Of a stretch of 64,000 bases of DNA, positions 12,368 through 25,539 are shown in pieces. The translations under genes were made by a program, and so were the position numbers. The notes beneath the pieces are model-generated. The model did not search any database. It was not told where the DNA came from and saw only the letters and a program-made list of their open reading frames with translations. Each line of letters opens with the position of its first letter. The first letter of the stretch is position 1. The DNA is taken from the NCBI RefSeq assembly GCF_954871325.1, contig NC_088779.1, forward strand, positions 3,722,846-3,786,845, written 5' to 3'. This DNA comes from Gordionus sp. m RMFG-2023. Its lineage: Eukaryota > Nematomorpha > Gordioida > Chordodea > Parachordodidae.

Positions 12368-13621
12368 GGGGAGACTGGGGTTAGTCGAACCGATTTTTAC
12401 AAAATTGGCTATAGCTCCTAGTTTCTTTTAGACAACATAAAAGAAAATATATGATTAGATACCTAAAACTATACTCTCTAAAGGTGCCTTATAAAAAGAT
12501 CTTAAGATTATAATCTTTTTTTTTTTTAATTTTATTTTTTGTAAAAGTGAAAATTTTGTTCAACAAGCCCCAATAGCGGGGTAAGGCAAACCACTTCAAG
12601 GGCTTCCTAAATCATTGGTTTTTTAGGCCGTAATAAATTGAAATGCATTTTTATTTATTAATAATGACACGTATAGAATATTTTTATTTACCTATAAATT
12701 GAAACTTAATTTTGGTTAATCTAAACACATTTTGGATAAAAAATATTAATTTTAAGGAGAGATTAAGAATTCTTAGCATAAATCCTAAATAAAATACCAA
12801 TCATAAACAACCATGAAATTGCCTTTTCAAGATTTTGTAATTTTTCTCATTACTGCCATAATTGATGCGTATGGTTTAGCAAGCCCCGCTATCTCTAAAT
12901 TGACAAATCATGATTGAATAATATCTAGATATGATAATTTTATATTTAAAACTAATTTTTATTATTTTTCAATAATTCCATAAAAAATATTCCAAGTATA
13001 ATTTTCGTTTTTCAATATATCTATAAAAATCAGTTAATTCCATCTCCATTTTATAAAATCACCGACTGAATCCAATTATTAACATCAAATTAAAATAATT
13101 TCTTTTCATTTCAATAAAACATGAACATTAAAATTTATCTCGTATAATATATTTATCAAAAGTAAAAAAGTAAACAAAACAACACCAAGTGTTTTAATAT
13201 TAATTCTCGATAAAATAACTAATAAATAAAATATATTCTTTTTGATTGACATTTTATAATATTTATGTACAAATATATATCATAATAATTCAAAACTACA
13301 ACAGATAAATACTCATAAAACTTACCCAAATTATAGAAGAATGTTTAAACTTTGTAATAAAATTTAATTTACATATAAATGATTATATATTTTAATAAAA
13401 ATTAAAATTCTGTCATGTAGAAATCTTTTGAAAATTTCATCAAAATTTTATTTCTTAAATAAAATTTTTGATAATTAATTGTTTCAAAATATTTTTTGTC
13501 TATTGATGTAAAAACTAATAGAAACTATATTAGGGTAAAATTTTAACCTTCTGGTGTATTTAATTTTAAAATGAGATTAAGTGGTTTGCCAAGCCCCAGG
13601 GTAACTAAACCCAGTCTCCCC
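12368..13621. mobile_element. TA-flanked DNA element, GGGGAGACTGGGG family
   Basis: 1254 bp between GGGGAGACTGGGGTTAG (12368) and the inverted CCCAGTCTCCCC ending at 13621, with TA on both sides (12366-12367, 13622-13623). No open frame of note. The copy at 35312-35933 is the same element in inverse orientation with about 630 bp of the interior missing. TA flanks suggest a Tc1/mariner-like target, but without a transposase the superfamily is open. Confidence 0.75.
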
Positions 13622-13769
13622 TAATTTTTTTTTTAAAATAATTTTCAGGAACATTTTTTATAATATAAATAAAATATCAAATAATTTATAAATCTCTTCA
13701 TTTTTGTTTTATAAACGTATATTTACGCGTTAAAAATAGTCCCAAAAATTATTTTAAAATTTTGCGATT

Positions 13770-16526
13770 TGACCGAATGGCGAACTTAAAACCGATAACT
13801 TACTATATATTCGATTGACCAAATTTTCTAGTAATCTCAATTGAAAAATGTTTAAAATCCAAAAATGAATAGATTTTGATCAATAACGCCAGCAATATGG
13901 GCCTGACAAGTTTTTTATTATTTTACCATTCTAAACCTCCTCATAAATACCTATAATTTTTTTTTAATTTTTAGGTTTTCCATATGTGTTTACACACAAA
14001 TATTAAAAAAAAGCGCTATCCAATAAACATTCTGGGTTCCTAAGATTATATTTCCATTATATACATTTAACGCCCTCTTATGGATATATATTTATTAAAT
14101 TTTAAAACAAAAAATAAAATTTGAGATGTAAATGAATATATATTTGTCACAAAGAGGTGGCTTGTCATTGTGAATCAAAACCTAAATATAAAAAGAAATA
14201 TATATATAAAAAAGAAATAAATAATAATTAGGAATCATGAAATCAATTTAATCCTTTATTCAAAATTATAACTTTCAAAGTTCTAATGGCTAGAAACTTT
14301 CAATTTGGTAGTTCTTATTATTTTAAAATACAAAGTCTTTATTTTTTTGTTTCAAAGGAAATTTTTTTAAAAAAAATATAATTATAATAATGACAATTTT
14401 TTAATCTTTTTCAGGTTTTTATATTTGATTATTATTTTTTTTTATAATAAATATTAAAAATATTTATAATAATGGTCACGATGAGTTCGCGAAACTTTAA
14501 AAAAAAATATTAAAAACAAAACTCCAAAAAAAATATTTCATGACTCACACAAAAAAAAATAATATTAATTATGATTAATAAATAAAAATATTTACAACAA
14601 TAACATTATCAAAACAACAAAAATATAAAATAAAAATAATAAAAAAGATTAATAAAAAAAAAATAAAAGTAAAATACAAAAAAGTTAATAATTATCAAAG
14701 ATATTTTTGAAATGGTAAAAATTGGAGTTTTTATACTCTTTTCAATCTTCTTTATAACTAATATTCATAACTTAAATTAATTTCAGTTCTCACTATTCAA
14801 ATATAATATTTTTATCACGCGTTATAATAATAAATCCAAAAGAACTCTTTATGCAATTAAATATAAAGTACAAATTTAACGAATCTAAAATTTAATCGAG
14901 CAAAAATAACAATCTCACGAATGATTTCTTGCTACGTGCCAAAATGCAGGTTTCGAATAAGGCAAATATGACCGTTTTACATTTACCCATGAATTAAAAG
15001 AATTATAACATGTTTTTCATATGTAATTAGGGGCAAATGGTTTATCCGAATCGCAGAGTGGAATATTGTAATAAATTTCATAAATCCTTTGAATGATTGG
15101 AGAAATTGGATTTTGTGCGGGCAATATATAGCCCACACAGATGTGACAAAATTTAGAGACACACTTTACACAAGGGGACCTCGGCATTAATTATTTGTAG
15201 AATATTATATAAGGAGGGAATTTGAATAATATTTAAAATCCAATTTAAAAAAAAAATTAATGAAAGAAATTAATTATGAAAAATTAAGCGCGAAAAAAAT
15301 AATAATTCTTCTCCTTTCTTCCTACTCGTTATTTGGCATTATTATTTATTGCCCATACTATGGGTTCAAGGTACTCCATTGGAAAATCATATATTTTGAT
15401 ATAAATTGATTAAAAAAACAAATATTCTTAAATATATCTAAAAAAGATAAATATTAATAAAAAATATGAAAAATTACCAATTATTTCATTTTAAATGAAT
15501 TTTGCTTCAAAAATGCTCAATTCAAAAGAGTACAAATTAAAAAAGTGGGGACAGATATCTGATTTTGGTATAAATTGATCATAAATGCATAGAATATTAC
15601 TAAATACAACTAAAAAGGATAAATATTATCTTAATTTTGCTTTAAAAATGCTTTATGCAGAGAAAATTCAATATGTGTGTACAAATTAAAAAGTTCGAAA
15701 ATATCTGTTCCGACTTTTTTAATTTATAGATTTTGGTTAAATTTTCATGGCATAGATTACTTTTGAAACATAATTAGAATTAATATTTAATCTTGAGCAT
15801 ATTTGAAGCAAAATTATATAAAATTTATCTTCTAAAGTTAATAATTTTGATAGTAATTTAAATTGAAAACTTAAGACCAACAAAATTCTTTACCATTTTT
15901 CTCAAAAACCAATCTATAAAAAATTAATAAATTTATAAAGTAATATGAGTTTAACACTATCACCAATTTTCAGGGATTTTTATTCGATACTTTTTAAAAT
16001 ATATCCGTATGAAGACCTAAATTTTACGATTTTTGAGATTCAAAAAGTTGTCTTTATACCGTAATATTTTTAAAACTTGACGTGTATGGAAAATTTAAAA
16101 AACTTATTCGAACTCAGCTTCAAATTCTGCACCAAAACTTGTTTTTATTTTCTTCTCCCATTTTTCTTGTCACCCAGTATAATATTAAGTAAAAATAAAA
16201 TTACTATTTAATCTCAATTCTAATAAAAAATTGATTTATGTGTATTAAAAAAAATGTTTCTGAAAATATATTTTTTAAAAATAAGATTATATAATAAAAT
16301 TTTGATTGATTATGATTAATTGCTTTTTAGCAAAGGCAGTATTTTTACTGATATAATTATCTAGTATTTGATTATGCTAACTTAGTAGCATTTAATATAG
16401 CATACGCCTTTTTTTAAAATTTTTAAAAATATAAAATTAAGAATTATGAAAAAATATTTTCCACAAATATTCACAATATCTCATATTTATTATTTTTTAA
16501 TTAAAAAAAAGTAAATACCAAAAATT
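13770..16526. repeat. Duplicated intergenic segment, unit 1, with unique AT-rich insert
   Basis: 13770-14130 matches 30160-30545, sharing TTTAACGCCCTCTTATGGA (about 14069 and 30468), and 16180-16526 matches 30560-30730. Between them, about 14140-16180 is very AT-rich, with no gene or repeat I recognise. The right end runs into repeat R1, which is interrupted at 16527 by the foldback element. Confidence 0.6.
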
Positions 16527-19500
16527 CGCAAGGTCTAAAAGTCGAAAGGCTGCATGATACGAAAGGCTAAAAAATAATATTGAAAATAAAAATAACAAAG
16601 AAAATGATTAATGTGTAATTTGATTGATTTATTGCTTTTTTTACGAGAAAAATATTATAATAACATTACATTATAATATATTAAAAAAATGGAAATTTTA
16701 AGATCTTTTCAATTTTTTTATTAATTCTTTGAAATAAATTACGGTTTTAATTTTATTTAATTTTATTAATTTTTAATTTATATTTTTAATTAAATTATAT
16801 TTATTTATTTAAAAAAAATGGAATATAATATATTAAAAAATTGAAAATTTTAAGATCTTTTCAATTTTTTTATTAATTCTTTGAAATAAATTGCGGTTTT
16901 ATTTTTATTTTTATTTAATTTTTATTTTTAATTAAATTATATTTGGTTATTTTAAAAAAATGGATTATAATATTTCAATTTTTTTATTAATTCTTTGAAA
17001 TAAATTGCGATTATAATTTTATTTAATTTCATTAATTTTTAATTTATATTTTTAATTAAATTATTTTGGTTATTTTAAAATAATGGAATTTTTAAAATTA
17101 TATGTATATTCTATTTAAGTTTTTTCTCAAAACTAAATTGATAGTAAGTATAACGATATTGTGAGTACTGGATTAGGGAAAAGGCTAACATCTTATATGC
17201 AATTTTGAATATTTTTATATCATTCTACTCAGAATTAAATTTCCTATCTAAATATGCTTTGATGTATTTTTTCACGTATAATTGAGTTCAAAAAATAAAT
17301 TTTTAAAAAATTTTTTTGTGAGTAAAAACGTTGGAAGGGAAAAGGCTAACATCTTATATGCAATTTTGAATATTTTTATATCATTCTACTCAGAATTAAA
17401 TTTCCTATCCAATTATGCTTAGATGTATTTTTTTACGTTTCCGGTTCAAAAAATAACATTTTTGTCGCGAAAACGTTCGAAGGGAAAAGGCTAACATCTT
17501 AAGTTTAATTTTATAAATTTTTATATCATTGAACTCAGAATTAAATTTCCTATCTAAATATGCTTTGATGTAATTTTTTACGTTATCGGTTCAAAAAATA
17601 AATTTTAATAATTTTTTTGTGGTAAAAACGTTGGAAGGGAAAAGGCTAACATCTTATATGCAATTTTGAATATTTTTATATCATTCTACTCAGAATTAAA
17701 TTTCCTATCCAATTATGCTTAGATGTATTTTTTTACGTTTCCGGTTCAAAAAATAACATTTTTGTCGCGAAAACGTTCGAAGGGAAAAGGCTAACATCTT
17801 AAGTTTAATTTTATAAATTTTTATATCATTGAACTCAGAATTAAATTTCCTATCTAAATATGCTTTGATGTATTTTTTTACGTTATTGGTTCAAAAAATA
17901 AATTTTAATAATTTTTTTACAGCATCGGAACAGGAAAACTATATATTAGATAGGAATTTTAATTCTGAGTAATGATATAATAATACCTAAAATTGCGTTT
18001 AAGATGTTAGCCTTTTCCGCTTCGAACGTTTTTACCACAAAAAAATTATTAAAATTTATTTTTTGAACCGATAACGTAAAAAATTACATCAAAGCATATT
18101 TAGATAGGAAATTTAATTCTGAGTTCAATGATATAAAAATTTATAAAATTAAACTAAAGATGTTAGCCTTTTCCCTTCGAACGTTTTCGCGACAAAAATG
18201 TTATTTTTTGAACCGGAAACGTAAAAAAATACATCTAAGCATAATTGGATAGGAAATTTAATTCTGAGTAGAATGATATAAAAATATTCAAAATTGCATA
18301 TAAGATGTTAGCCATTTTCCCTTCAACGTTTTTAACACAAAAAAATTTTTAAAATTTATTTTTGAACCAATAACGTGAAAAAATACATCAAAGCATATTT
18401 AGATAGGAAATTTAATTCTGAGTAGAATGATATAAAAATATTCAAAATTGCATATAAGATGTTAGCCTTTTCCCTTCCAACGTTTTTACCACAAAAAAAT
18501 TTTAAAATTTATTTTTTGAACCAATAACGTGAAAAAATACATCAAAGCATATTTAGATAGGAAATTTAATTCTGAGTAGAATGATATAAAAATATTCAAA
18601 ATTGCATATAAGATGTTAGCCTTTTCCCTTCCAACGTTTTTACCACAAAAAAATTTTTAAAATTTATTTTTTGAACCGATAACTTAAAAAATTACATCAA
18701 AGCATATTTAGATAGGAAATTTAATTCTGAGTTCAATGATATAAAAATTTATAAAATTAAACTTAAGATGTTAGCCTTTTCCCTTCGAACGTTTTCGCGA
18801 CAAAAATGTTATTTTTTGAACCGGAAACGTAAAAAAATACATCTAAGCATAATTGGATAGGAAATTTAATTCTGAGTAGAATGATATAAAAATATTCAAA
18901 ATTGCATATAAGATGTTAGCCCTTTTCCCTTCCAACGTTTTTACCACAAAAAAATTTTTAAAATTTATTTTTTGAACCAATAACGTGAAAAAATACATCA
19001 AAGCATATTTAGATAGGAAATTTAATTCTGAGTTCAATGATATAAAAATTTATAAAATTAAACTTAAGATGTTAGCCTTTTCCCTTCGAACGTTTTCGCG
19101 ACAAAAATGTTATTTTTTGAACCGGAAACGTAGAAAAATACATCTAAGCATAATTGGATAGGAAATTTAATTCTGAGTAGAATGATATAAAAATATTCAA
19201 AATTGCATATAAGATGTTAGCCTTTTCCCTTCCAACGTTTTTACCACAAAAAAATTTTTAAAATTTATTTTTTGAACCAATAACGTGAAAAAATACATCA
19301 AAGCATATTTAGATAGGAAATTTAATTCTGAGTAGAATGATATAAAAATATTCAAAATTGCATATAAGATGTTAGCCTTTTCCCTTCCAACGTTTTTACC
19401 ACAAAATAATTTTTAAAATTTATTTTTTGAACCGATAACGTAAAAAATTACATCAAAGCATATTTAGATAGGAAATTTAATTCTGAGTTCAATGATATAA

Positions 19501-21080
19501 AAATTTATAAAATTAAACTTAAGATGTTAGCCTTTTCCCTTCGAACGTTTTCGCGACAAAAATGTTATTTTTTGAACCGGAAACGTAAAAAAATACATCT
19601 AAGCATAATTGGATAGGAAATTTAATTCTGAGTAGAATGATATAAAAATATTCAAAATTGCATATAAGATGTTAGCCTTTTCCCTTCCAACGTTTTTACC
19701 ACAAAAAAATTATTAAAATTTATTTTTTGAACCGATAACGTAAAAAATTACATCAAAGCATATTTAGATAGGAAATTTAATTCTGAGTTCAATGATATAA
19801 AAATTTATAAAATTAAACTAAAGATGTTAGCCTTTTCCCATCGAACGTTTTCGCGACAAAAATGTTATTTTTTGAACCGGAAACGTAAAAAAATACATCT
19901 AAGCATAATTGGATAGGAAATTTAATTCTGAGTAGAATGATATAAAAATATTCAAAATTGCATATAAGATGTTAGCCTTTTCCCTTCCAACGTTTTTACC
20001 ACAAAAAAATTTTTTAAATTTATTTTTTGAACCGATAACGTTAAAAATTACATCAAAGCATATTTAGATAGGAAATTTAATTCTGAGTTCAATGATATAA
20101 AAATTTATAAAATTAAACTTAAGATGTTAGCCTTTTCCCTTCGAACGTTTTCGCGACAAAAATGTTATTTTTTGAACCGGAAACGTAAAAAAATACATCT
20201 AAGCATAATTGGATAGGAAATTTAATTCTGAGTAGAATGATATAAAAATATTCAAAATTGCATATAAGATGTTAGCCTTTTCCCTTCCAACGTTTTTACC
20301 ACAAAAAAATTTTTAAAATTTATTTTTTGAACCAATAACGTGAAAAAATACATCAAAGCATATTTAGATAGGAAATTTAATTCTGAGTAGAATGATATAA
20401 AAATATTCAAAATTGCATATAAGATGTTAGCCTTTTCCCTAATCCAGTACTCACAATATCGTTATACTTACTATCAATTTAGTTTTGAAAAAAAAACTTA
20501 AATAGAATATACATATAATTTTAAAAATTCCATTATTTTAAAATAACCTAATTTAATTAAAAATATAAATTAAAAATTAATGAAATTAAATAAAATTATA
20601 ATCGCAATTTATTTCAAAGAATTAATAAAAAAATTGAAATATTATAATCCATTTTTTTAAAATAACCAAATATAATTTAATTAAAAATAAAAATTAAATA
20701 AAAATAAAAATAAAACCGCAATTTATTTCAAAGAATTAATAAAAAAATTGAAAAGATCTTAAAATTTCCATTTTTTTATTATATTTCATTTTTTTTAAAT
20801 AAATAAATATAATTTAATTAAAAATATAAATTAAAAATTAATAAAATTAAATAAAATTAAAACCGTAATTTATTTCAAAGAATTAATAAAAAAATTGAAA
20901 AGATCTTAAAATTTCCATTTTTTAAATATATTATAATGTAATGTTATTATAATATTTTTCTCGTAAAAAATGCAAAAAATCAATCAAATTACACATTAAT
21001 CATTTTCTTTGTTATTTTTATTTTCAATATTATTTTTTAGCCTTTCGTATCATGCAGCCTTTCCACTTATAGACCTACCC
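16527..21080. mobile_element. Foldback element with long inverted arms and internal satellite
   Basis: 4554 bp. The outer about 640 bp on each side (16527-17170 and 20441-21080) are near-perfect inverted repeats, for example AAAGGCTGCATGATACGAAA at about 16545 with its complement at about 21045. The whole is flanked by a 9-bp direct repeat CCAAAAATT (16518-16526 and 21081-21089). Outside it, repeat R1 resumes where it broke off, which fixes the borders. A 9-bp duplication and long arms fit Mutator-superfamily foldback elements, but no transposase is present. The centre is an inverted satellite array. A cruciform of arms over 1.3 kb is possible. Confidence 0.85.
17171..20440. repeat. Inverted satellite array, ~151-bp monomer, about 22 copies
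   Basis: About 5 monomers run forward (17171-17920) and about 17 run in reverse (17945-20440), meeting at a short unique spacer near 17920-17945. I counted the landmark GGCTAACATCTT or its complement once per monomer. The 17 reverse landmarks span 18008-20428, a mean spacing of about 151 bp. Two monomer types often alternate: one with TTATATGCAATTTTGAATA, one with TTCGCGACAAAAATG. Open frames here, such as 18843-19037, are products of the repeat. Confidence 0.9.
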
Positions 21081-21640
21081 CCAAAAATTTCCCCTAGTTT
21101 TAGTGACTTACTCTTTTATTATATAATAAATTTTCTTGATTCATTAATAAAATTGCTGCAAATAATATTATTTAAAAATCATTTGGCGGAGAAAGAAATG
21201 TGCCAATTGAATTTGTTGGCTTGCAAAGCTCAAAATTAAGAAAGTGGTACCAAATTGTATCTCCATTTGGTGTTAATTCTTTTATACATGTGAGACACCC
21301 AGGTGAACTACTTAATGTCATGGTATAAGGAGTGGGAAAATATGAATAACCCGATAATAGGTTAAAAAGTCTTAAAAGGCTTCACTTCATAAATATTAGA
21401 AAAACGAGACGGTGGGGAATATGGAAAGTATATTTTTTAAGGATTGTCTTTGGAATGAAAAACAATTCTGGAATCGGGTTTTAAGATAAAATATGTCAAT
21501 TTAACGGCTCAAATATTTTTGTTCCAACAAGCAATTTAGATATCTTCACGGCATGGAATACAGTTATTTTTATATTTAATTAACCCCAATATTTTTATGA
21601 CATAGAATTTTAATAAATTATAGGAAAAATGGTAGGGGAG
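21081..21640 (+). repeat. Dispersed repeat R1, continuation after the foldback insertion
   Basis: Resumes at the 9-bp duplicated target and runs in the same order as copies 1 and 3: TTGGCTTGCAAAGCTC (about 21218), GACACCCAGGTGAACTAC (about 21293), AGGATTGTCTTTGGAATG (about 21440). The open frame 21009-21239 spans the element border and is not a gene. Confidence 0.75.
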
Positions 21641-21643
21641 AAG

Positions 21644-21760
21644 CAGCTTCTGCATGAACGGGGGAGGGGGGTGATAGGAACAGTTTGCATCCTATTTTTG
21701 AGGGGGGGTAGAGGGTAGGCATCTTTAAAGGAGGTAGGATAAATTTATTGGGGGGTTATC
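21644..21760. mobile_element. Fragment of the CAGCGTCTACATGA family
   Basis: Begins CAGCTTCTGCATGAACGG and continues with the G-rich block and TTTGCATCCTATTTTTG of the 1204-1738 element. The right end is missing. Confidence 0.65.
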
Positions 21761-22007
21761 TATTATTCTTTTAAATCATTTGTGCCTGTTTTCTCTTACA
21801 GCTATATTCCAGTATGTGTAGGTAAAATTCATCCTTGAATTTAAGAAGCAGTGAACCACGTGACAATGATATCAGGCAATTACACGACATATTTATATTG
21901 CATGATTACGATAATTATTCTAAGTGGTAACCTATATAATATTACAAGTAGCATAAACTCAATTTTAATTTATTAAAAATATGCGTATTAAAATCAGAAG
22001 TTGTGAT

Positions 22008-22328
22008 TGGCTGTCAGTAGCTGGGGGGGGGTCAGCTTAGAACCCCCTCCTCCTATAGCAAATTTTTTTTATATTATACGTTCAAAAGTCTCAAAAGTGA
22101 CTTTATATAAAATAAATACCATGAATATTTATTTTTTTCTGGTTTTGATGCCGTTTATTAACACTAATTAAATTGATCAATAATTCTAGGACTTTTATAT
22201 TATAAGAAAAACAAGTATGATTTTTAAGATAAAAGGGACGAAAGCCTGTTAAAGGGGGGTCTGGGGGTGAAGCCCTCCAGGCTTTTATATGTATGAGCCT
22301 CTAAGGAAAATTCCTAGCTCAGCCTCTG
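22008..22328. mobile_element. Degraded CAGTGGCGTAGCTA family element, inverted
   Basis: About 320 bp whose right part, AGGAAAATTCCTAGCT, and G-rich left part match the 6971-7310 element in reverse. Borders are approximate. Confidence 0.6.
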
Positions 22329-22329
22329 G

Positions 22330-22620
22330 CTGTAGTAGGCGTTAATCTAAATGCCTATCAATGGCTCACATTAGTTTAATTATACACATATTGACTGCAA
22401 TATAATGAACGAATGAATTCAGAGGTCTAGATTAGTATTAGTGTCATAGGTTATATTTATTAATGCATAAAAAACTAAATAAACTTATGAACAAATTACC
22501 CTTTAAACAATAAAGTTTTTTTTTTAATAATAAACTGAGGAAATTATTTTATTGATATCAAATATTATTATATAAATAAAAAATTTTCAAATAGTCTATG
22601 GGACGGAAGAGAAAAACATA
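22330..22620. other. Unique AT-rich sequence before the small ORF
   Basis: No gene or repeat identified. Confidence 0.4.
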
Positions 22621-22746
22621 ATGGTGTTTTTCCTGGTCTTAGGCTTGAGCTTGCTCGTAATGTATTTATTCAATGTTTACGTGTGGTACAAAGATAAAAA
22701 TGTTCAAGCCTACGAAAAAGCTAGATTACTAGGTTTGAATTTATAA
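22621..22746 (+). CDS. Small putative membrane protein, 41 residues
   Basis: A complete small frame in non-repetitive DNA. It has a hydrophobic N-terminal segment (residues 2-18, MVFFLVLGLSLLVMYLF) followed by a polar, basic tail (YKDKNVQAYEKARLLG). The layout, one membrane segment and a short charged tail, fits a small integral membrane protein or the first exon of a larger membrane protein: a possible GT donor lies within its end (AG|GTTTGA at about 22733). A frame at 23059-23283 downstream (HWKKIHTVKPMNERK) could be a later exon, but I cannot join the two. No family is recognised. Confidence 0.4.
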   Translation: MVFFLVLGLSLLVMYLFNVYVWYKDKNVQAYEKARLLGLNL

Positions 22747-24545
22747 AACAATCGTTATTCAAAAAAGTAGAAAGGGTGGCTGAATCCAATTTTAAGCGTG
22801 CCCACATTATTTCCCCTCTGAGAAAAGTCTCTTTTTCTTTTAGTATGTGTTCAAATACCACAGGTTTTATTCCTCTTATTTTTAAGCATACTTTTGACGT
22901 TAATGGATTGTACTGAGAATTGATATAACTATAATAAACGGTCTCTAACCTTTATGATTTCGGTTATTTGAATCTTTTAAGATTGGACAAATTTTTGGTA
23001 ATTTGTTCTTGAAATTTAAAGGGAAACTTTACACAATCTGGTTATAGTAAATGACGTTTTGAAATACAAAATATCATTCATTGTAAGAAAACGCGAAAAA
23101 ATTTTTTTTTTTTTAAATTATCCTAAAATTAGTTATAAAGATATGAAAATTTTGAAACTGGACCACTGGAAGAAAATTCACACAGTAAAACCAATGAATG
23201 AAAGAAAGACTATCAGTACGGATTTTTACCAAGTTATGGAAACTAATCAAGTCAAAAATGATTATCAATGTAAAAGATTATGAAAACTACGAAGAAATAT
23301 CTTGATTGATTAATTTTTTTAAAAAATTAATGTAAATTTTATAAATTTGTAATATTTATACTTGATATTTAAATGTAAATTGCTAATGTGAACCATTTTT
23401 AAATATAGATGGGAGATAGGACGAACTATTATGAATTACATTTATTTCATATTCTGAATAATGAAGAAAACTTTGATAACATTTTTTATAATATTTACTA
23501 TATACAAAAATTAATTTTGAGTGAATTTTTTCATTAAAGTAATGTTTTTTTTAATATTATTCTCAACCTGAACTATTTTCGGTTTTCCCAATCCTACAGA
23601 TATAAATAATAATGATGATAAAATACTTGAAGGAACTTTAAATATTAAACTATAAGGCAAAACAAAGGTATTTCTCAATTTCAATAGTTATATATTAGTT
23701 TATATCATTAACTATGTTAGTGGTCCAGGTAATTCTTGCTTCCCAAGTTTGTCATTTTACCCCTTCACATATTATCACCGAATTAGTAAATTGTTCTAAT
23801 CAAATCTTTTATATAAGCAAGAAACCCTGAACTAAATATATTCGACAGCCTAGACATTGTAGATTATATCCTATAAATTTCATTGAATTTTAAAAAGTAT
23901 CATCTTAAGATAAGAAATACCAAATATAAAAATTAATGAAAAGTGAAATAAACATTGTTTTGAATCGATATATATTGAATGAGGATCTAGGACTACTAAA
24001 TAAACATATAGTAGATATATTATGTATGAAATTTCTCTTTTTTTAATTATTAAATTCGAAATAATTAGCTCTAAAAATTAAAAAGTGCCTTTTTAACCTA
24101 GTTACCCTTTAACCCGGGTCATTTTGGTTCATGAAAAATAATTATATAGCTTCAGTTCGAACCTTTAAGGATAGGGTTGTTACAAACTTATTAAAATTTT
24201 GTAAAGTAAATCACATTTTTAAAAATTATATCCAAAAAAAATAATTATCAAGCCTTCAAATATTTTCAAGATTATGTTAAATTTTATTTATTATGGCTGA
24301 GAACACCTAATCCTGGTTAGCTGAAATTAGTGATGTTAAATCACCCAACTTTGACCAACTCCAATATGGCTTGGTCAATATTATTCCCAAAAAATTGACT
24401 TACAGGTTTAAGTTTAACCTCAACCTACTGGTAGTGACTATTTTTTTTATATTGGCCAAATTTAGATGGTTTAACAACACTATCCTGGTTAGCTGAAGAA
24501 ATAATTAGAATAGTATTACAGTTAATAGTCAGGATATCAAAAAGC
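22747..24545. other. Mostly unique sequence, one possible exon and one small element
   Basis: The open frame at 23059-23283 (74 codons) has an ordinary-looking lysine-rich composition but no motif and an uncertain start inside a poly-T stretch. A short element lies at 24328-24482. Nothing else is recognised. Confidence 0.35.
24328..24482. mobile_element. Short element of the TAGTGTTGTTAAATTACC family
   Basis: Starts TAGTGATGTTAAATCACC and ends GGTTTAACAACACTA. It is flanked by a long direct repeat TCCTGGTTAGCTGAA (24311 and 24483), longer than the 8 bp seen for its relatives. Other copies are at 25118, 43862 and 61933. Confidence 0.65.
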
Positions 24546-25117
24546 TCAAACAGATTCACAGCTCATTTTTTAGGTTCAGGTGACTAGGAAGTTTTCTTTT
24601 AGGTTGAAAAATAAACGGTTAAAACTGGTTTAAAAAAAAATTTACTTCATGAATAATATTTGTATGTTTCAAAATTTTGTTAAAAAGATTTTTCAAATCA
24701 GGTTTCTAATTATATTTTTTTAAAAAAGAATATATAAATTTTATAGATAAGATGATTTTTAGGTTGCTTCCAATAGAGGAATTTGTCGATATTACTTTTT
24801 TTTAAAGTAAATACAAACACTACAAAGCATGAGGTTACAATTTAAACCTATCACTGCACCCCAAATTCATTTTTTTTAGATTTTGCTCGTTTATTTACAC
24901 CAAAATAAATTTCTCTGAAAATTTTGAAAACATTCACTGATTTCAAATACTCAATAACATTTTTAAAAATAAAATAAATTTTGGATTCTTCCAACAGAGA
25001 AGAGAATTTTTTTTAGTCCGTAGTTTACTGGATATAAATATAATTCCTTAAAAATTTTTTTTGATTTATAACATATTAAAAAGAAGAGAAACTTTTAGAG
25101 AGAAAACTTATTTGAGA

Positions 25118-25290
25118 TTGTTAAATTACCTAACTTTGGCCATCTCTGTTGTGTCTTAGTAAACCTTTTAGATTAAAAAATTGATAGCTTCAAAGTTGAG
25201 TCTCAACTTGAAGATTGATTAGAATATTTCTAGATAAAGATGGATACTCTGTTTTTTGGTTGACTAAAAATAGTTAGTTTAACAACACCA
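25118..25290. mobile_element. Short element of the TAGTGTTGTTAAATTACC family
   Basis: Interrupts the duplicated segment between TTTGAGAT and TATTGAGA. Ends read TGTTAAATTACCTAACTTTG and TTAGTTTAACAACA. The matching site in unit 1 (about 7990) is empty, so it inserted after the duplication. Confidence 0.7.
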
Positions 25291-25539
25291 TATTGAGATA
25301 ATATATATTTTTTTAAATTCCATTTATAAATATAGAAAATACAAACTCGTCGAGTTAATTTTATAATCTTGCCATTGAGATCATAAAAGTCTTCAAATGT
25401 AAATTACGCGAACAAAGAAAAAAATATTTATATGAGAAAAATACATCTCTTATAAATGAACAAAGAAAACAAAAATATAAATGGTAATATAAAAAAAACA
25501 TATCACTAGAACAAAATATAATAATAATAATTATAAACT

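Noticed and set aside
18843-19037. Open frame of 64 codons inside the satellite array
   Set aside because: It is a by-product of the monomer sequence and repeats with it. Stops appear in neighbouring monomers.
17171-20440. Regularly spaced repeats reminiscent of a CRISPR array
   Set aside because: The units are head-to-tail ~151-bp monomers without unique spacers, in inverted halves, inside a transposon in a eukaryotic genome.
17171-20440. Centromeric satellite
   Set aside because: The array is bounded by long inverted arms and a 9-bp duplication, and it is only 3.3 kb. A mobile-element core explains it better.
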